Source: Asterochloris sp. CNOR1 (lineage: Eukaryota > Chlorophyta > Trebouxiophyceae > Trebouxiales > Trebouxiaceae). From it: a DNA stretch of 64,000 bases. The DNA is taken from assembly GCA_963969365.1 (NCBI GenBank), contig OZ017761.1, forward strand, positions 1,488,001 to 1,552,000, given 5' to 3'. The position numbers and the translations under genes are program-made. This document shows, one piece after another, positions 1-10,000 of this stretch. The notes beneath the pieces were generated by a model. That model saw only the letters and a program-made list of their open reading frames with translations. It was not told where the DNA came from and ran no database searches. Numbering within the stretch: the first letter of the stretch is position 1; every line of letters begins with the position of its first letter.

Positions 1-1552
1 GCGCTGCACCAGGAGCCGACAGTGCCGGCCACACTGAACAACAGCCCACATGGCGGTGCTGCCAATGCACAGGAGCTGGCAGTTGAGGGGACCTCCGCTG
101 TCAGCTTAGATATAAGCGAGCACTGGATTCCCTTGAAAGTTGTAGCTTCCCTGGTCCTTTTCCTGGTAGCTGCCGTCGCCGAGATTGGCGGCGGATGGCT
201 TGTGTGGCAGGTAATGAGCAGCTTGTAACCTGACATCAAACAAATAAGGTCCCCAACAGCCCCTGTTGGTCCTGTTCCAGAAGGCAGCCTCAATACAAGC
301 AGTCTCAAAGGTGCAACTGCAGCTCTGCTTGGGTGCATCAAGGCAAGGCCTGCTCAAGCCTGCGCCAAAGTAACTGCCTGCTGCGTGGCAATGCAACCTG
401 TCATTTGGATAGACGCAGCCTGCCCTGATGCCACCGCATTGCTTTACTGCAGTGCAGGCCATCTGCAGCAATATTGCCGCCTGCTGTGCGTAGCATCTCA
501 GCTGCACCAAGTGCCCTGTGCTGCAGGCCGTCACAATGCTGCATCACGCTGGTACCCACGGGCGCCCGCTGCCCCATTGCTCTGCACCACAGGCTACCTG
601 CAGCAAAGAGGCCTCATGGTCCACAGTGATCATTATGTTGACACCAACTGCGCGTTCCTGCCCTGCAGGCCATTCGCGAGGGCAAGCCCGGCTGGTGGGC
701 CCTCCTTGGCTGCCTCATCCTGTGCACTTACGGCTTCATACCCACTGCTCAGCCAGTCTCTAACTTTGGCAGGTGGGCTGCTCCCGTTGACCATGGCTGC
801 CACCTGCTTCATCTGTGGCCTTTTCTTGATGACAGCTGATGCCGTGCTGCGCACAACTGCAATGTTTTGCGTTGGCGGCTTGCTGCCTATGGCGGGTTAG
901 CCACCCCTGCTGTGCACTTTGCTGAGCTGTCAACGTTGGTGCTGAGCTCACTTGCTTTGGGTCACCTGCTACTGCATCTCGAGTGCCCAGTTCTGCATTG
1001 GCAACTCCCTGGGCGAGACCAGCTTGTGTTTATGCTGTGTCCCTTGCTGCAGGATTTATGCTGTGTATGGCGGCTTTTTCATTTTTGCAAGCTACCTCTG
1101 GGTGAGTGCAGTCCTGTGAAGGCCCCACGCTGCATCATCCTAGAAGCTGAGGGCAGGCCAGCCCGTGCAGCACCCAACTTCTCAGGAGGATGCTGGTGGG
1201 TTTCAACACGCCTCAGGATTGTTTTGTGAGTGTGCCTGTCTGACATTGCTAGGCGTCTCATGACAAAAGGCTGCTGCGTGCAGGGCTGGGCAATTGACAA
1301 TGACAAGCCTGACCCTGATGAGCTTGCGACAGCACCTTGTGCTTGGAACAACGCCGGCTTGCTAGGAGGCTGATGAGAATGTTTGTTTGGCCTGACCTGC
1401 CTTCCCCTGGCTTGCTCCTCAACCTGCTGCTGTGTCCAAAAGAGCCATACATGTTGCTGCTGAGCCTGGTGCGCCTGTCTGCAGGTGACTGGATTGGCAC
1501 AGGCATAGCCCTGGCTGGCATCGCGTTGGCATGGTTCTGGCCTCGTGATTGA
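1..1552 (+). CDS. ynfA: YnfA/UPF0060-family small membrane protein, 5' end outside window
   Basis: Four exons align in order with the bacterial YnfA (UPF0060) four-helix inner-membrane family. Exon 1 (1-210) ends in helix 1 with AEIGGGWLVWQ. Exon 2 (669-772) reads AIREGKPGWWALLG and continues to TYGFIPTAQPVSNFG. Exon 3 (1053-1101) reads RIYAVYGGFFIFASYLWG. Exon 4 starts at 1284 (GWAIDNDKPDPD). The last exon (1485-1552) reads DWIGTGIALAGIALAWFWPR and ends in TGA. The reading frame is open back to base 1, so the true start lies upstream; the GTG at 22 is not a credible eukaryotic start. The roughly 40 residues before helix 1 are longer than in bacterial YnfA and could be a targeting extension (inference). 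The exon 4 donor is unresolved: no GT gives a phase that joins cleanly to 1485. Bacterial homologues have been linked to small-molecule efflux; the algal role is not established. Confidence 0.85.
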
Positions 1553-2300
1553 CAGACACCCCTGAGTCCAACTTTTGTATCTGTCTCTGCTCCATTGACA
1601 CAAATCGGCTCACACTTGACACATCCACCTGTACCTGTGGTCCGCATTGCACCTCAGTCTCACCTTAAAGACTTGATTGTGACTTTGGATTGCATCATGA
1701 TTCAATGAATGGACTGATGTTGACCGCTCTAATCATCTTGGGGAGGCAACGAGACTCTAAAGAGCTCCGCGCCATTTGCCTTCTTAGACCATTTGGCTGG
1801 CGTGAATCATGAGAAGGCGCTGGGTGCCCACCAGCTTGACAGGGCCCCCGGAATCCATCTGGCAAGTTGACCCTGAGAACTGCGAAATCTGCAGTCAGAT
1901 GCAAGACACTGAGCAGAATCCAGCTCCTCCTATCACAGAGTTCGCAGCTTATGTTGCCAGGTCGGTGGCGGGGCTTCCGATCATGCAGCTTTTGCTAGAA
2001 GAGATGCACATTTTAACCACTCTAACCACCATCTTGAATCATGTGGCTGTCCAGGCGGAAGGCAGAGCAGGCTGCCACAATGAGCCAGGTGCCGGCTAGC
2101 CAGGTGATGCCTTCCACAGTCACATGCTGACAGATGATCACATGACATTGCAGCTCTGGCAATGCCATAGGCACAGCCATGCACAGATCGTGGTCACGAG
2201 CTCAGCCAATGCCGCCCGCAGGTACGCCCTGGAGCAGGCGGCCATGCTGCACTGCCAAAGGTAGGTCAGTTTGAAGGGGTTCAGGGCTGGCGAACCAAGT
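1553..2300. other. Intergenic or unresolved stretch
   Basis: Only short, non-conserved ORFs on both strands. No recognisable protein, RNA gene or repeat was seen. Confidence 0.4.
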
Positions 2301-2305
2301 GGGGC

Positions 2306-5300
2306 ATGGGCACTGCTGAGGCTGCCGCTGCCTGCCACACTGCACAGGGTCTGAAACTCAGAAGGGCTGTTCAGAGCCACCAGTTGCAGGCCTCTGCAAA
2401 CAACTTAGGTCTCAGGCTGCACCAGCGGCGCTGGCCTGCCCTTGCTGCCCAGGCCGAAGCGCCGGCCAGTGCCAACACCTTAGCCTTGACTTTGCTGCAG
2501 GGGCCTCAGCTGATCAGGACCTGAACATTTCGACACTTCCCAGCTCAGGCACACCTATTGGTCCCAGTCTCCTGTTGCAGGTGCTAGAGCTCTGCATGCA
2601 GGCCTGGGCCGGACTTGTCACATTGCACTGGTATCCAAACTCAGCGCGTAGACGGCGGCTGCCCTCCATATTCACAGCCCCCCAATCTCAGCGCATGTGC
2701 GGCGGCTGCCCCTCCATTGTCACAGCCCCCTACTCCTGCTGTATTTCATGACCTCCCTTGCCATGCAGGCTCCCTGGCCACCAGATAGCATCAAGACGCC
2801 ACTCACGCTGTCAAACATGGCCTGCCTTCTTTGCAGGTGCCCCGTGCTGTGCACACAAGCCTGCATGGGGGCGCAGTGGGCAGAGATTTCACCAAGCTAG
2901 GGCCTAGCTGAGTATAGGTTACTCTGTGTGAAGGCCGTCCCCTATGATGCCCTGATGTCACAGCAGAGCTCTTTGCTCACGACCTGGCTTGTGTGTCCCT
3001 GCAGGTGCCTGCGCTGAGCACTGAGGCAATGCCTGCCCAGCAGTGCAGCTTCAACGTCATCACTTCATGCCGCATATGTACAGCCTGCCCTTGCTGCAGC
3101 TTCTCCAGTTCAACGCCAGACATGGCCCCTCTCATGATGGCCTGGCTCTCTGGCAGAATCCTGTGCTGACAGCTTGGCATACGCTCCCCTGCAGCATGGC
3201 TGACACTTCCTGTAGCTTTCCCTTCAGGTGCCCATGCTCGACACAGAGGTGGGAACTGCCCAGCAACAGCGCAGCACAGAACTGGGCACCGGTCACTGAG
3301 CATGGCCTGTCTTGGCCACTATCAAGGGGCAGAGACGGCCCCATCATTGTGGCCGGACATCCCGGCAAGAGTGTCAGTTTACTGTGAGGCTTGTGCTTGG
3401 CTTCAGGTGCCTGTGCTGTGCACAGAAGCGGCGGCGGATCAGCATCAGCACAGCGCAGAGGTGGCCACTCCCGGCTTCAGCAACCGGGTGCAACTAAGCA
3501 TGGCAGAGCAGAGCTCTCCTGCAGCGCCCCAGCTCACATGGCGCAGCACGCAGCTGCCCAACACTGTGGACAGTGTGTCAGGTGAGGCACTCTGGGAGCT
3601 GAGCAGGCGGCTGCGTGGAGCTGCAAAGCACTGCTCCTAGCACAGCAAGCAAAGGCCCAACACCATTGCCAGTATGTCAGGTGAAGCACTCTGGGATACT
3701 GCATTGTGCAGTTATACATCCTGCAGAAAGCCATTGTCAGCTGCATGGCATTGCTCCTCAGAGCAGCACACAGCGGTCCAACCTTATGGCCAGTGCCGCT
3801 GGTACACTGCAGCTGCAAATCAACATTACCTGCATGCAACTGTACTGACTGGACGAATCCGAAGCGCACAGGCTTCCGCAGCCGCTGCCTTCCCTAAGTC
3901 AATGTGGGGCACCTGCACAACGTGCAAGGAAGGGCTGCGTCAGGGTCTGCAGGCTGCTGCAGGCAGCTGAATGCACGCATTGAGGCAAAGCTCTTTTGCT
4001 CGGAGCGCCTGCAACCAAGTTGTTGGCCAAACCTTATCCATTCTGTCTGCCTGCAGGGAAGGGGCTGCTGAGGCAGGCAGGGACTGCCAGCCGGCAAGCG
4101 GGGCAGGCCTGCCATGCAGAGCCGGGGAGTGCATCTGAGGCTCCAGGGCAGCAGGGCTGGACCGGCCTGGCACCAGAGCTGTCGGTCTGCTCCCTGCAGA
4201 GGGGTCTGGCCCCTGCAGCTGGGCCAGCGCAGGTGGGCTTGAGGCTGCACCCGGCTGCTCTGTGCCGGCTGGCTGCCTTGGGAGGCCACAAAGGCCGGTG
4301 GCCCTGCTGTGTCTGCCCTGTGTGTCCTTGTGCAGCCCTGGCGCCAGAGCAGCGGTAGGAACCCCTGGTAAAGTTGGCCCTTGGTGTCTCAAAATCCAAG
4401 ACATGAATTGCTGTACCAGCACTTGGTGCCCTTGCTGTGCAAGACTGCCTTCTCATGTAGATGTGGCCTGATGCGATATCTCTGTATGTGATCAAACAGC
4501 ACAAGTAAGCGCACAGCTTGTGTTGATGGCGTCACACACATTCCACCCCAAGCCAGCATTGGCTGCGTTGTTGCAGCCTCGCAATGCTCTTCCCCACACT
4601 GCCTGCAGGGGTCGCGGCAGGCAGAGCAGATAACAGAGCCTGAGGCGCACCGGCAGCCGCTGCTGCATGGGGCAGAGCAGGATGCTGAGCCGCTGCACAT
4701 CTTGCCCAGCAAGTCCCAGGTGAGCAGCTGCACGCAGCAGCCGCATGCCCAGTGGAGAGCGCCGCTCAGCATCGTGACCTGCTGGCTAGTTGAGCATTGT
4801 GCTTTCGAGCTGCTGCACATCCCGCCCTGCAAGCAACTCCCAGGTCAGCACTGTCCTGGAGTTGTGATGAACCCTGTGATTCACTGACAGCCGGCCGCTT
4901 TGGTGGGCCAGCAGCGCATCATTACAGGCCACATTGCTTCCGCCGGGGACGTTGCTGGTGGCAGGGTTCTCTGCACCCTTTTCATCGCAGAGGCCGGCAT
5001 CACTCCCTGCTGCGCATGTGCAGGGATGGCACTTGCTTGTTGTTGCCACCATGCTGCAACTGGGCCAGGCTGCAACGCCACGATCTGTGCCGTGCAATCC
5101 ACGCTGCAGAGGCCTCTGACTGGGCTGCAGCATACAATAAGCATCAGAAGCTCACTGCCTTGCCCCACTCAGATGCTGGTGTGCATCTGTGGGCCTCTGC
5201 CTCGGCGGCAGCGTGCCACTCTGACCTGTCATCTCCCACCAGCTTCTTACATGTCTGCCCTGGGGCTTCGCATGTCTGCCTGTGTGCAGGCAATGTCCTG

Positions 5301-5829
5301 CCTTCCACACTCTGACCTGTCATCTCCCACCAGCTTCTGTATGTCTACCCTGGGGCTTCACATGTCTGCCCAAGTGCAGGCCATGTCACCTTCCCACAGA
5401 GGCCGCCTCTGCCCGCATCAGTCTCATGCTGTGTTCCAGGCATGTCCGCACCTGTGCAGGTGATGTCGCGTGCTCCCACAGAGGCCTCTGCCTGGGCCGT
5501 GGCACGCCAGAACCCACGCGCAGGGCTGGTCACGGGGGGCCACCAGGTCAGGGCGCCTCGCTTCCGAGCGCCGCACCCGCTGGTGCAGGCAGCTGCGCAG
5601 GTGGGGTCTCATACTGTCGGTGCCAACCAACATGCTTGCAATGACTGATGAGCAGGCAGCAGAGCAGGCAAGGCCTCGGCAGCACTGCACGCTTTCAGCT
5701 GCCCTCCCGCTGCCGCGGCGTGTCAATGTGGCTCGAGCGCTGTGTGGTGCAGAGCACTGCATTGACATGTTGGTGCAGGGAGGCTCAGCCAGCCCTGCAC
5801 TGCAAGCTGGCTGCTCATCGCTGCATTGA
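2306..5829 (+). CDS. Unrecognised multi-exon gene model (tentative)
   Basis: Several plus-strand blocks bounded by GCAG acceptors and GT donors look like exons, but no family is recognised. Examples: a block from about 3407 starting VPVLCTEAAADQHQHSAE and ending at a GTGAGG donor near 3582; 4606-4720, reading GSRQAEQITEPEAHRQPLL to ILPSKSQ before GTGAGC; 5478-5601, reading VARQNPRAGLVTGGHQV and ending before GTGGGG; and a final open block ending ALQAGCSSLH then TGA at 5829. Composition is Ala/Gln/Pro-rich. The area is full of tandem repeats that include exon-like segments, so some blocks may be duplicated or dead exons. It could also be the 5' part of the EF-hand gene that follows. Confidence 0.3.
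2640..2735. repeat. Tandem duplication, unit about 48 bp
   Basis: Two adjacent imperfect copies of a unit beginning CTCAGCGCRTRNRCGGCGGC and ending in a TCACAGCCCCC tract. Confidence 0.6.
2834..3475. repeat. Four spaced copies of an exon-like segment
   Basis: A segment beginning GCAGGTGCC and encoding V-P-x-L-x-T-E/Q-x recurs near 2834, 3001, 3225 and 3405, about 170-225 bp apart. Each copy follows an acceptor-like GCAG. Flanks are less alike than the core. This suggests duplication of a small exon with its acceptor. Confidence 0.5.
3555..3800. repeat. Tandem repeat, unit about 120 bp, 2-3 imperfect copies
   Basis: The motif CAGTRTGTCAGGTGARGCAC, followed by CTCTGGGA, occurs near 3570 and 3670. 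Degenerate CCAACAC/ATTGCCAGT segments mark the repeats and a third partial copy near 3778. Confidence 0.55.
4670..4850. repeat. Duplicated exon/donor segment
   Basis: Two related blocks about 120-130 bp apart share GAGC-GCTGCACATC-GCCC-GCAA-TCCCAGGT. The first reads EPLHILPSKSQ and the second FELLHIPPCKQLPG. Each ends in an AGGT donor-like junction. Confidence 0.45.
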
Positions 5830-7037
5830 GTCGAGCACCGTGTGATTCAGGCCACCACACCTGTTGGCGCACCTGGCTGCCGCATGCGGCAGTGAGGCTC
5901 CTGCCCCACTCATGCAGCACTCCTCTTACTGGTGTCTGCCTCCTGCCCATGCACTGCATTGACTGTGGGAACCCAAGAGGAACCGAGGTTTGCTGCCAGT
6001 TGTAATGCTGATGGCCCCGACAATGCACCATGCTTACACCTGCAGCTGAGTCCAGGCAGTCTCAGACACACACTGCTGTGCTTGCGCCTCCAGCAAAGCG
6101 GCAATGCAGACTTGGCAATCTCATGCATTCTGGCCTGAGCTTTTCTTCTGCTGCATGCAGGCCAAGGCTTTGGTGCAGGCCCAGATGGGCCGTAGTGCAT
6201 CTCCAGTACCTCCTGCACAAAAGTGAGCCCGCCTGCAATTTGCTTGTACATGCACCAGCACTGCAGCGCACTTTTAGGGGGGAGGGGGCTAGGCATTCGC
6301 CTTGTTGGTGTCGCCCTGCCACCCCCTCTCAGCAGGGAAAGCAGGCACAACACCAAGATGGTGCATCCCAGTATGCACTGCTGTGCTGTGGTTGTGCTTT
6401 CAAACAGAGGTCCTGCAAGTACCGCATGCCAGGCAGTGAGCCACTCAATCGCGATAGCCATCCTGAGCAGCACGGGACTCTGCAGGGCTGCTGGGGCTGG
6501 TCACACCAGCCAGACCACCATGCTCATGCAAGGCACAGTTGTGCAGGTTGAGTGTTGACCCCATCACCCACCTGGCGCCTCAACATGAGCCGGTGGCAGA
6601 GCTCTTCTTCCACCCAGTGGCGGGCCCGGTCAACCCCGCACAAGAGCGACCCCAGCAGCGCCACTATACGGGCACCCCCCCTGGCGCAGGGGCAGCGGAG
6701 GGGGCAACAGGCAGCCACACAGGTGGTCCATCAGGTTCAGTTCAGTAGCGCGCCATGTTGTGCGCTGGCCCCTCATCACCCAGTGTAACAGGCGGCATCG
6801 GCACAAACGGCTGGCAGCCAGGCAGGGGCAGAGGCTGCCAGCTCGGCTTGCATGTTGGGCCAACAGCTGCTCCCAGCTAGAAGTGAGCACCTGGACTGCC
6901 ATGGAGCAAGCTTAAAGCTCCCAGGACAGAGTCATTCAGCACAAGGCCTTACTGTGCTGGAAGCCTGCACTGTGTGCTCACCTCTGTAGCCAGGACACGA
7001 TTACAAAGCCAGCCATCAATAGATTCCTCAGAATGTA
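5830..7037. other. Unresolved stretch
   Basis: ORFs occur on both strands. A plus-strand segment near 6560-6748 (proline/glutamine-rich) could be a 5' exon of the following EF-hand gene, but no splice chain could be established. Confidence 0.3.
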
Positions 7038-10000
7038 ATGCCCCTCATGAGTGAGTGCAGGCCTCCTTGCGCAGGTGGCAGTGCAGCGGCACAGGGCACT
7101 GTGCAGGCAGCACCTGAGGAGGTGCGGCGGCCAGAGCCTGTCAAGTCTGTAGAGGCAGGACTGCTGGGCAGCAGGGAGGCGCCACCAGCCTGCACGGACA
7201 GACATGCCTCTGCATGGGCAGCGGCGCCGGGCGCAGGCCATGCGCGGGAGGCAGGTGCAGCAGCAGCCGAGGCAGCTGGGGGCAGCGACCTGAAGCTGAG
7301 CCTGCCAGCAGGCGCAGGGGCAGGCTGGGGCAGTGCCCAGCCTGAGGCCGTGCCGCCTTCCGGGCCCTGTGGTGGGCAGCAGCAGGAGCCTGCCTCTGCT
7401 GGACCCGGGGCGGCCGGGACAGGTGCCACTTTCGATTGTAGCCTTGCAGATGCTCACCAGGCGCAGCAGCAGCAGCAGGATGACGGCGCACAGCAGTGCA
7501 GCGACGGCGCTGCATTGCAGGCGGGGGGGTCTCAGGGCAGCGCAGCAATCCCGGATGCCAGCAGCAGCGCGAGCAGCGCCGCCTCAACTGCACGCTCCCA
7601 GGCGAGCGGCTCAAGTCACTCGGGGCCTTGGTCCAATGGTGATCTGCAGCTCAGCTCAGAGGTGAAGCATCTGCTCCCCATGCACGTTCATGCAGCATGC
7701 TGCAGCGTTCTGTGGCTGTCATTCTGTACCCCAAGTATGTGCAGGGCACCGAGCGTCTTCATGATGCCTCTGCAGGACTATGCAGCCCTGCTGCAGCGGT
7801 TCAGGCAGGTGTACACGGGCCCTGCAAAGGAGGACGTCACCCCGGAGGAGCTGGCAGACGACATGATGCGCTGCCAGTACAATGCGGCCGTGGATGCCCT
7901 GCAGGCTAGGTGGGCCAACATCTGGTCCCCCATCTGCTTGTGGCTGTGGACAGCAGCCTGTACACAGCCGGTGAACGCCCTCAAGGGTAAGTCAGGCAAA
8001 GCCCTTTGCTTGGGCATCCCGCCTTGCAAAAAGCCTTGAATGCGCTAGAGGACAGAAGGACCAAGGTACTGTGTGGCCCTTCTGGCCCATGGTTGTTGAT
8101 ATCACCATGCTGTGTGGCAATCATGGGCCGATGGCTGCTGACAGCAGCTTTTAGGGCACATCTGCCCCCTGGCTTGGGACAGCGGCCTGGCTGTTTGGTG
8201 GGCAGCGCGCTGGTACTTCAAGCATGGTCTGCAGACAAAAGTTGCCTTGAGGCAGAGCACGTCGGTATGTCAGAGCCCCTCCACTTCTGCAGGACATTCA
8301 GGCCCAGCTGCTGCCTATGTCGTGTGCTCTGCTGCTGCTCCTGCATGCTCAGGCGCGTTTGCAGCTTTCAGGGGTCCATCTTTGAGCTGCACTCCGACAT
8401 GCATGTCAGCCCCTGCCCCCTGCAGAGTTCATGAGCCCGGGGCTTCCACCCAGAGCGTCACCTTGTGGCAGGCTGAGTCCGCTGCCCTCCTGCCCCAACA
8501 GGGTCCACATGCCGATCTCCCACCCCTGTGCCTGATTCCTGACCCCCCTTAGGCATGGGGCTGTTCTCAGAAACCCTAAGCGCAGCGCAGGCCGCTGCCA
8601 TCTGCAGGGGCCGCAGTCCGGCTTTGGGAGATGAACAGCCTGACACGAGCACCAGGTGGTCATGCTGCTGCCTGCAGGGTCTACCAGAGGGGCTTCCAAC
8701 CGCTGTGCGCCTACTTCCAGGCCCATGACCGTGAGAGGTCGGGGACTCTGGCGCGCTCCCAGTTCAAGCGCGCACTGCTGGACCTCAACATTGGGAGGGC
8801 ACTTGATAGCATGACCGCCGATGTCCTGCTCAACCAGGGTGCGCATGGGACAGGGTCAAGGCAGTCAATCTGATGCTCTGTGTGCACTGCACATTGTGCC
8901 GGCAAGTGCTTGCGTGGCCAAGGTTGAGGTGAATCCCAGAGGTGCTCCTGTTTGACAATGTTTGGGAGTGCCCTCAATAAGCGGGACTGCAGATGTCCCG
9001 CTCAACCCTGGGGGCCTTGGCTTCTGGTCAAGGAACTGCACTTCATGGGGCTGCTTGCGTGCCTGAGTTGGTCAGCACGACTGTCAGGCCAGGCAGAGGC
9101 GGGACAGCGACTGTAGATCTCCTGCCAAATCATAATGGTCAACATCACTGTGCCCAGTAAAGTCGGAAAGACTCAGAGCATGCTTCGCACTGCTACGTCT
9201 GCTGGCAACATGTTTTGAGGATGCTTTTCTGGATGCTGTACGTGCTGTGTGCGCTGTCGGTAGGCTGTGGCATTGTGACTGCAGACATTCCGTCGTCGAG
9301 CATGCAGCCCCCTTTCTGTCGTCTATCACCCTGTGGCATTCAGGAGGCTGCCATGGCAGATGGCTTATTGACGTGCTTGCTTGCCCCCTTTTTGGCAAAA
9401 GCTACACGCCAATTGCCCTCCTCGCCCACCCCGCGCCTTTACCTCATCATAATCAGTAAGTGCCTGCCTGCAGTGGCAGAGGGCAAGAATGCCATTGACT
9501 ATGTGGCCTTCATGGCTGCGCTGCGCACAGGCTTGATTACTTATGTCCCCGTGAACAGGCAAGCTGTCAGTCACTCAGCTGGCAACTGCTTAGTGCTGCC
9601 GCCAGGCGCCTGTGCAAGGCAGAGATCTATGCTGTTCATGGTCAGCAATCTGCAGCAGCACATTGGCAAGCATGTCGTGACATTGCTGGAGTGCAGCCCA
9701 CCTGCGGAGCATTGAATGCAGCACAAGACACCAGACTGTGGGCCAGACTGTGCCCCTGTGGGAGGCCGCAGCGCAAGGTGGTGCTCAGCAGTGCAGCATG
9801 CGCCTGGACTGCCGGGCACCTGCAAAGGCTGTCAGCCGCGCATCAGCCACATGCTGTGCTTCTGCCTGTGCAGGAAGCTGCGGCACAGGGTGATGCCTGA
9901 CCCTGCCAAACCCCTGGGCACTGCCCGCAACCCCTCCAACCCGCCCTATGGCACCTTTACTGACGCTGAGACCAGCAAGGCTGCATATGAGGCACAGGTG

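Noticed and set aside
5200-5400. CRISPR-like array (CTGACCTGTCATCTCCCACC repeated at 5221 and 5312)
   Set aside because: Only two full copies with unequal, degenerate spacing in eukaryotic DNA; a simple local duplication.
7454-7485. CAG/GCA trinucleotide run as a microsatellite feature
   Set aside because: It encodes a short poly-Gln in an Ala/Gln-rich exon and is ordinary for this composition.
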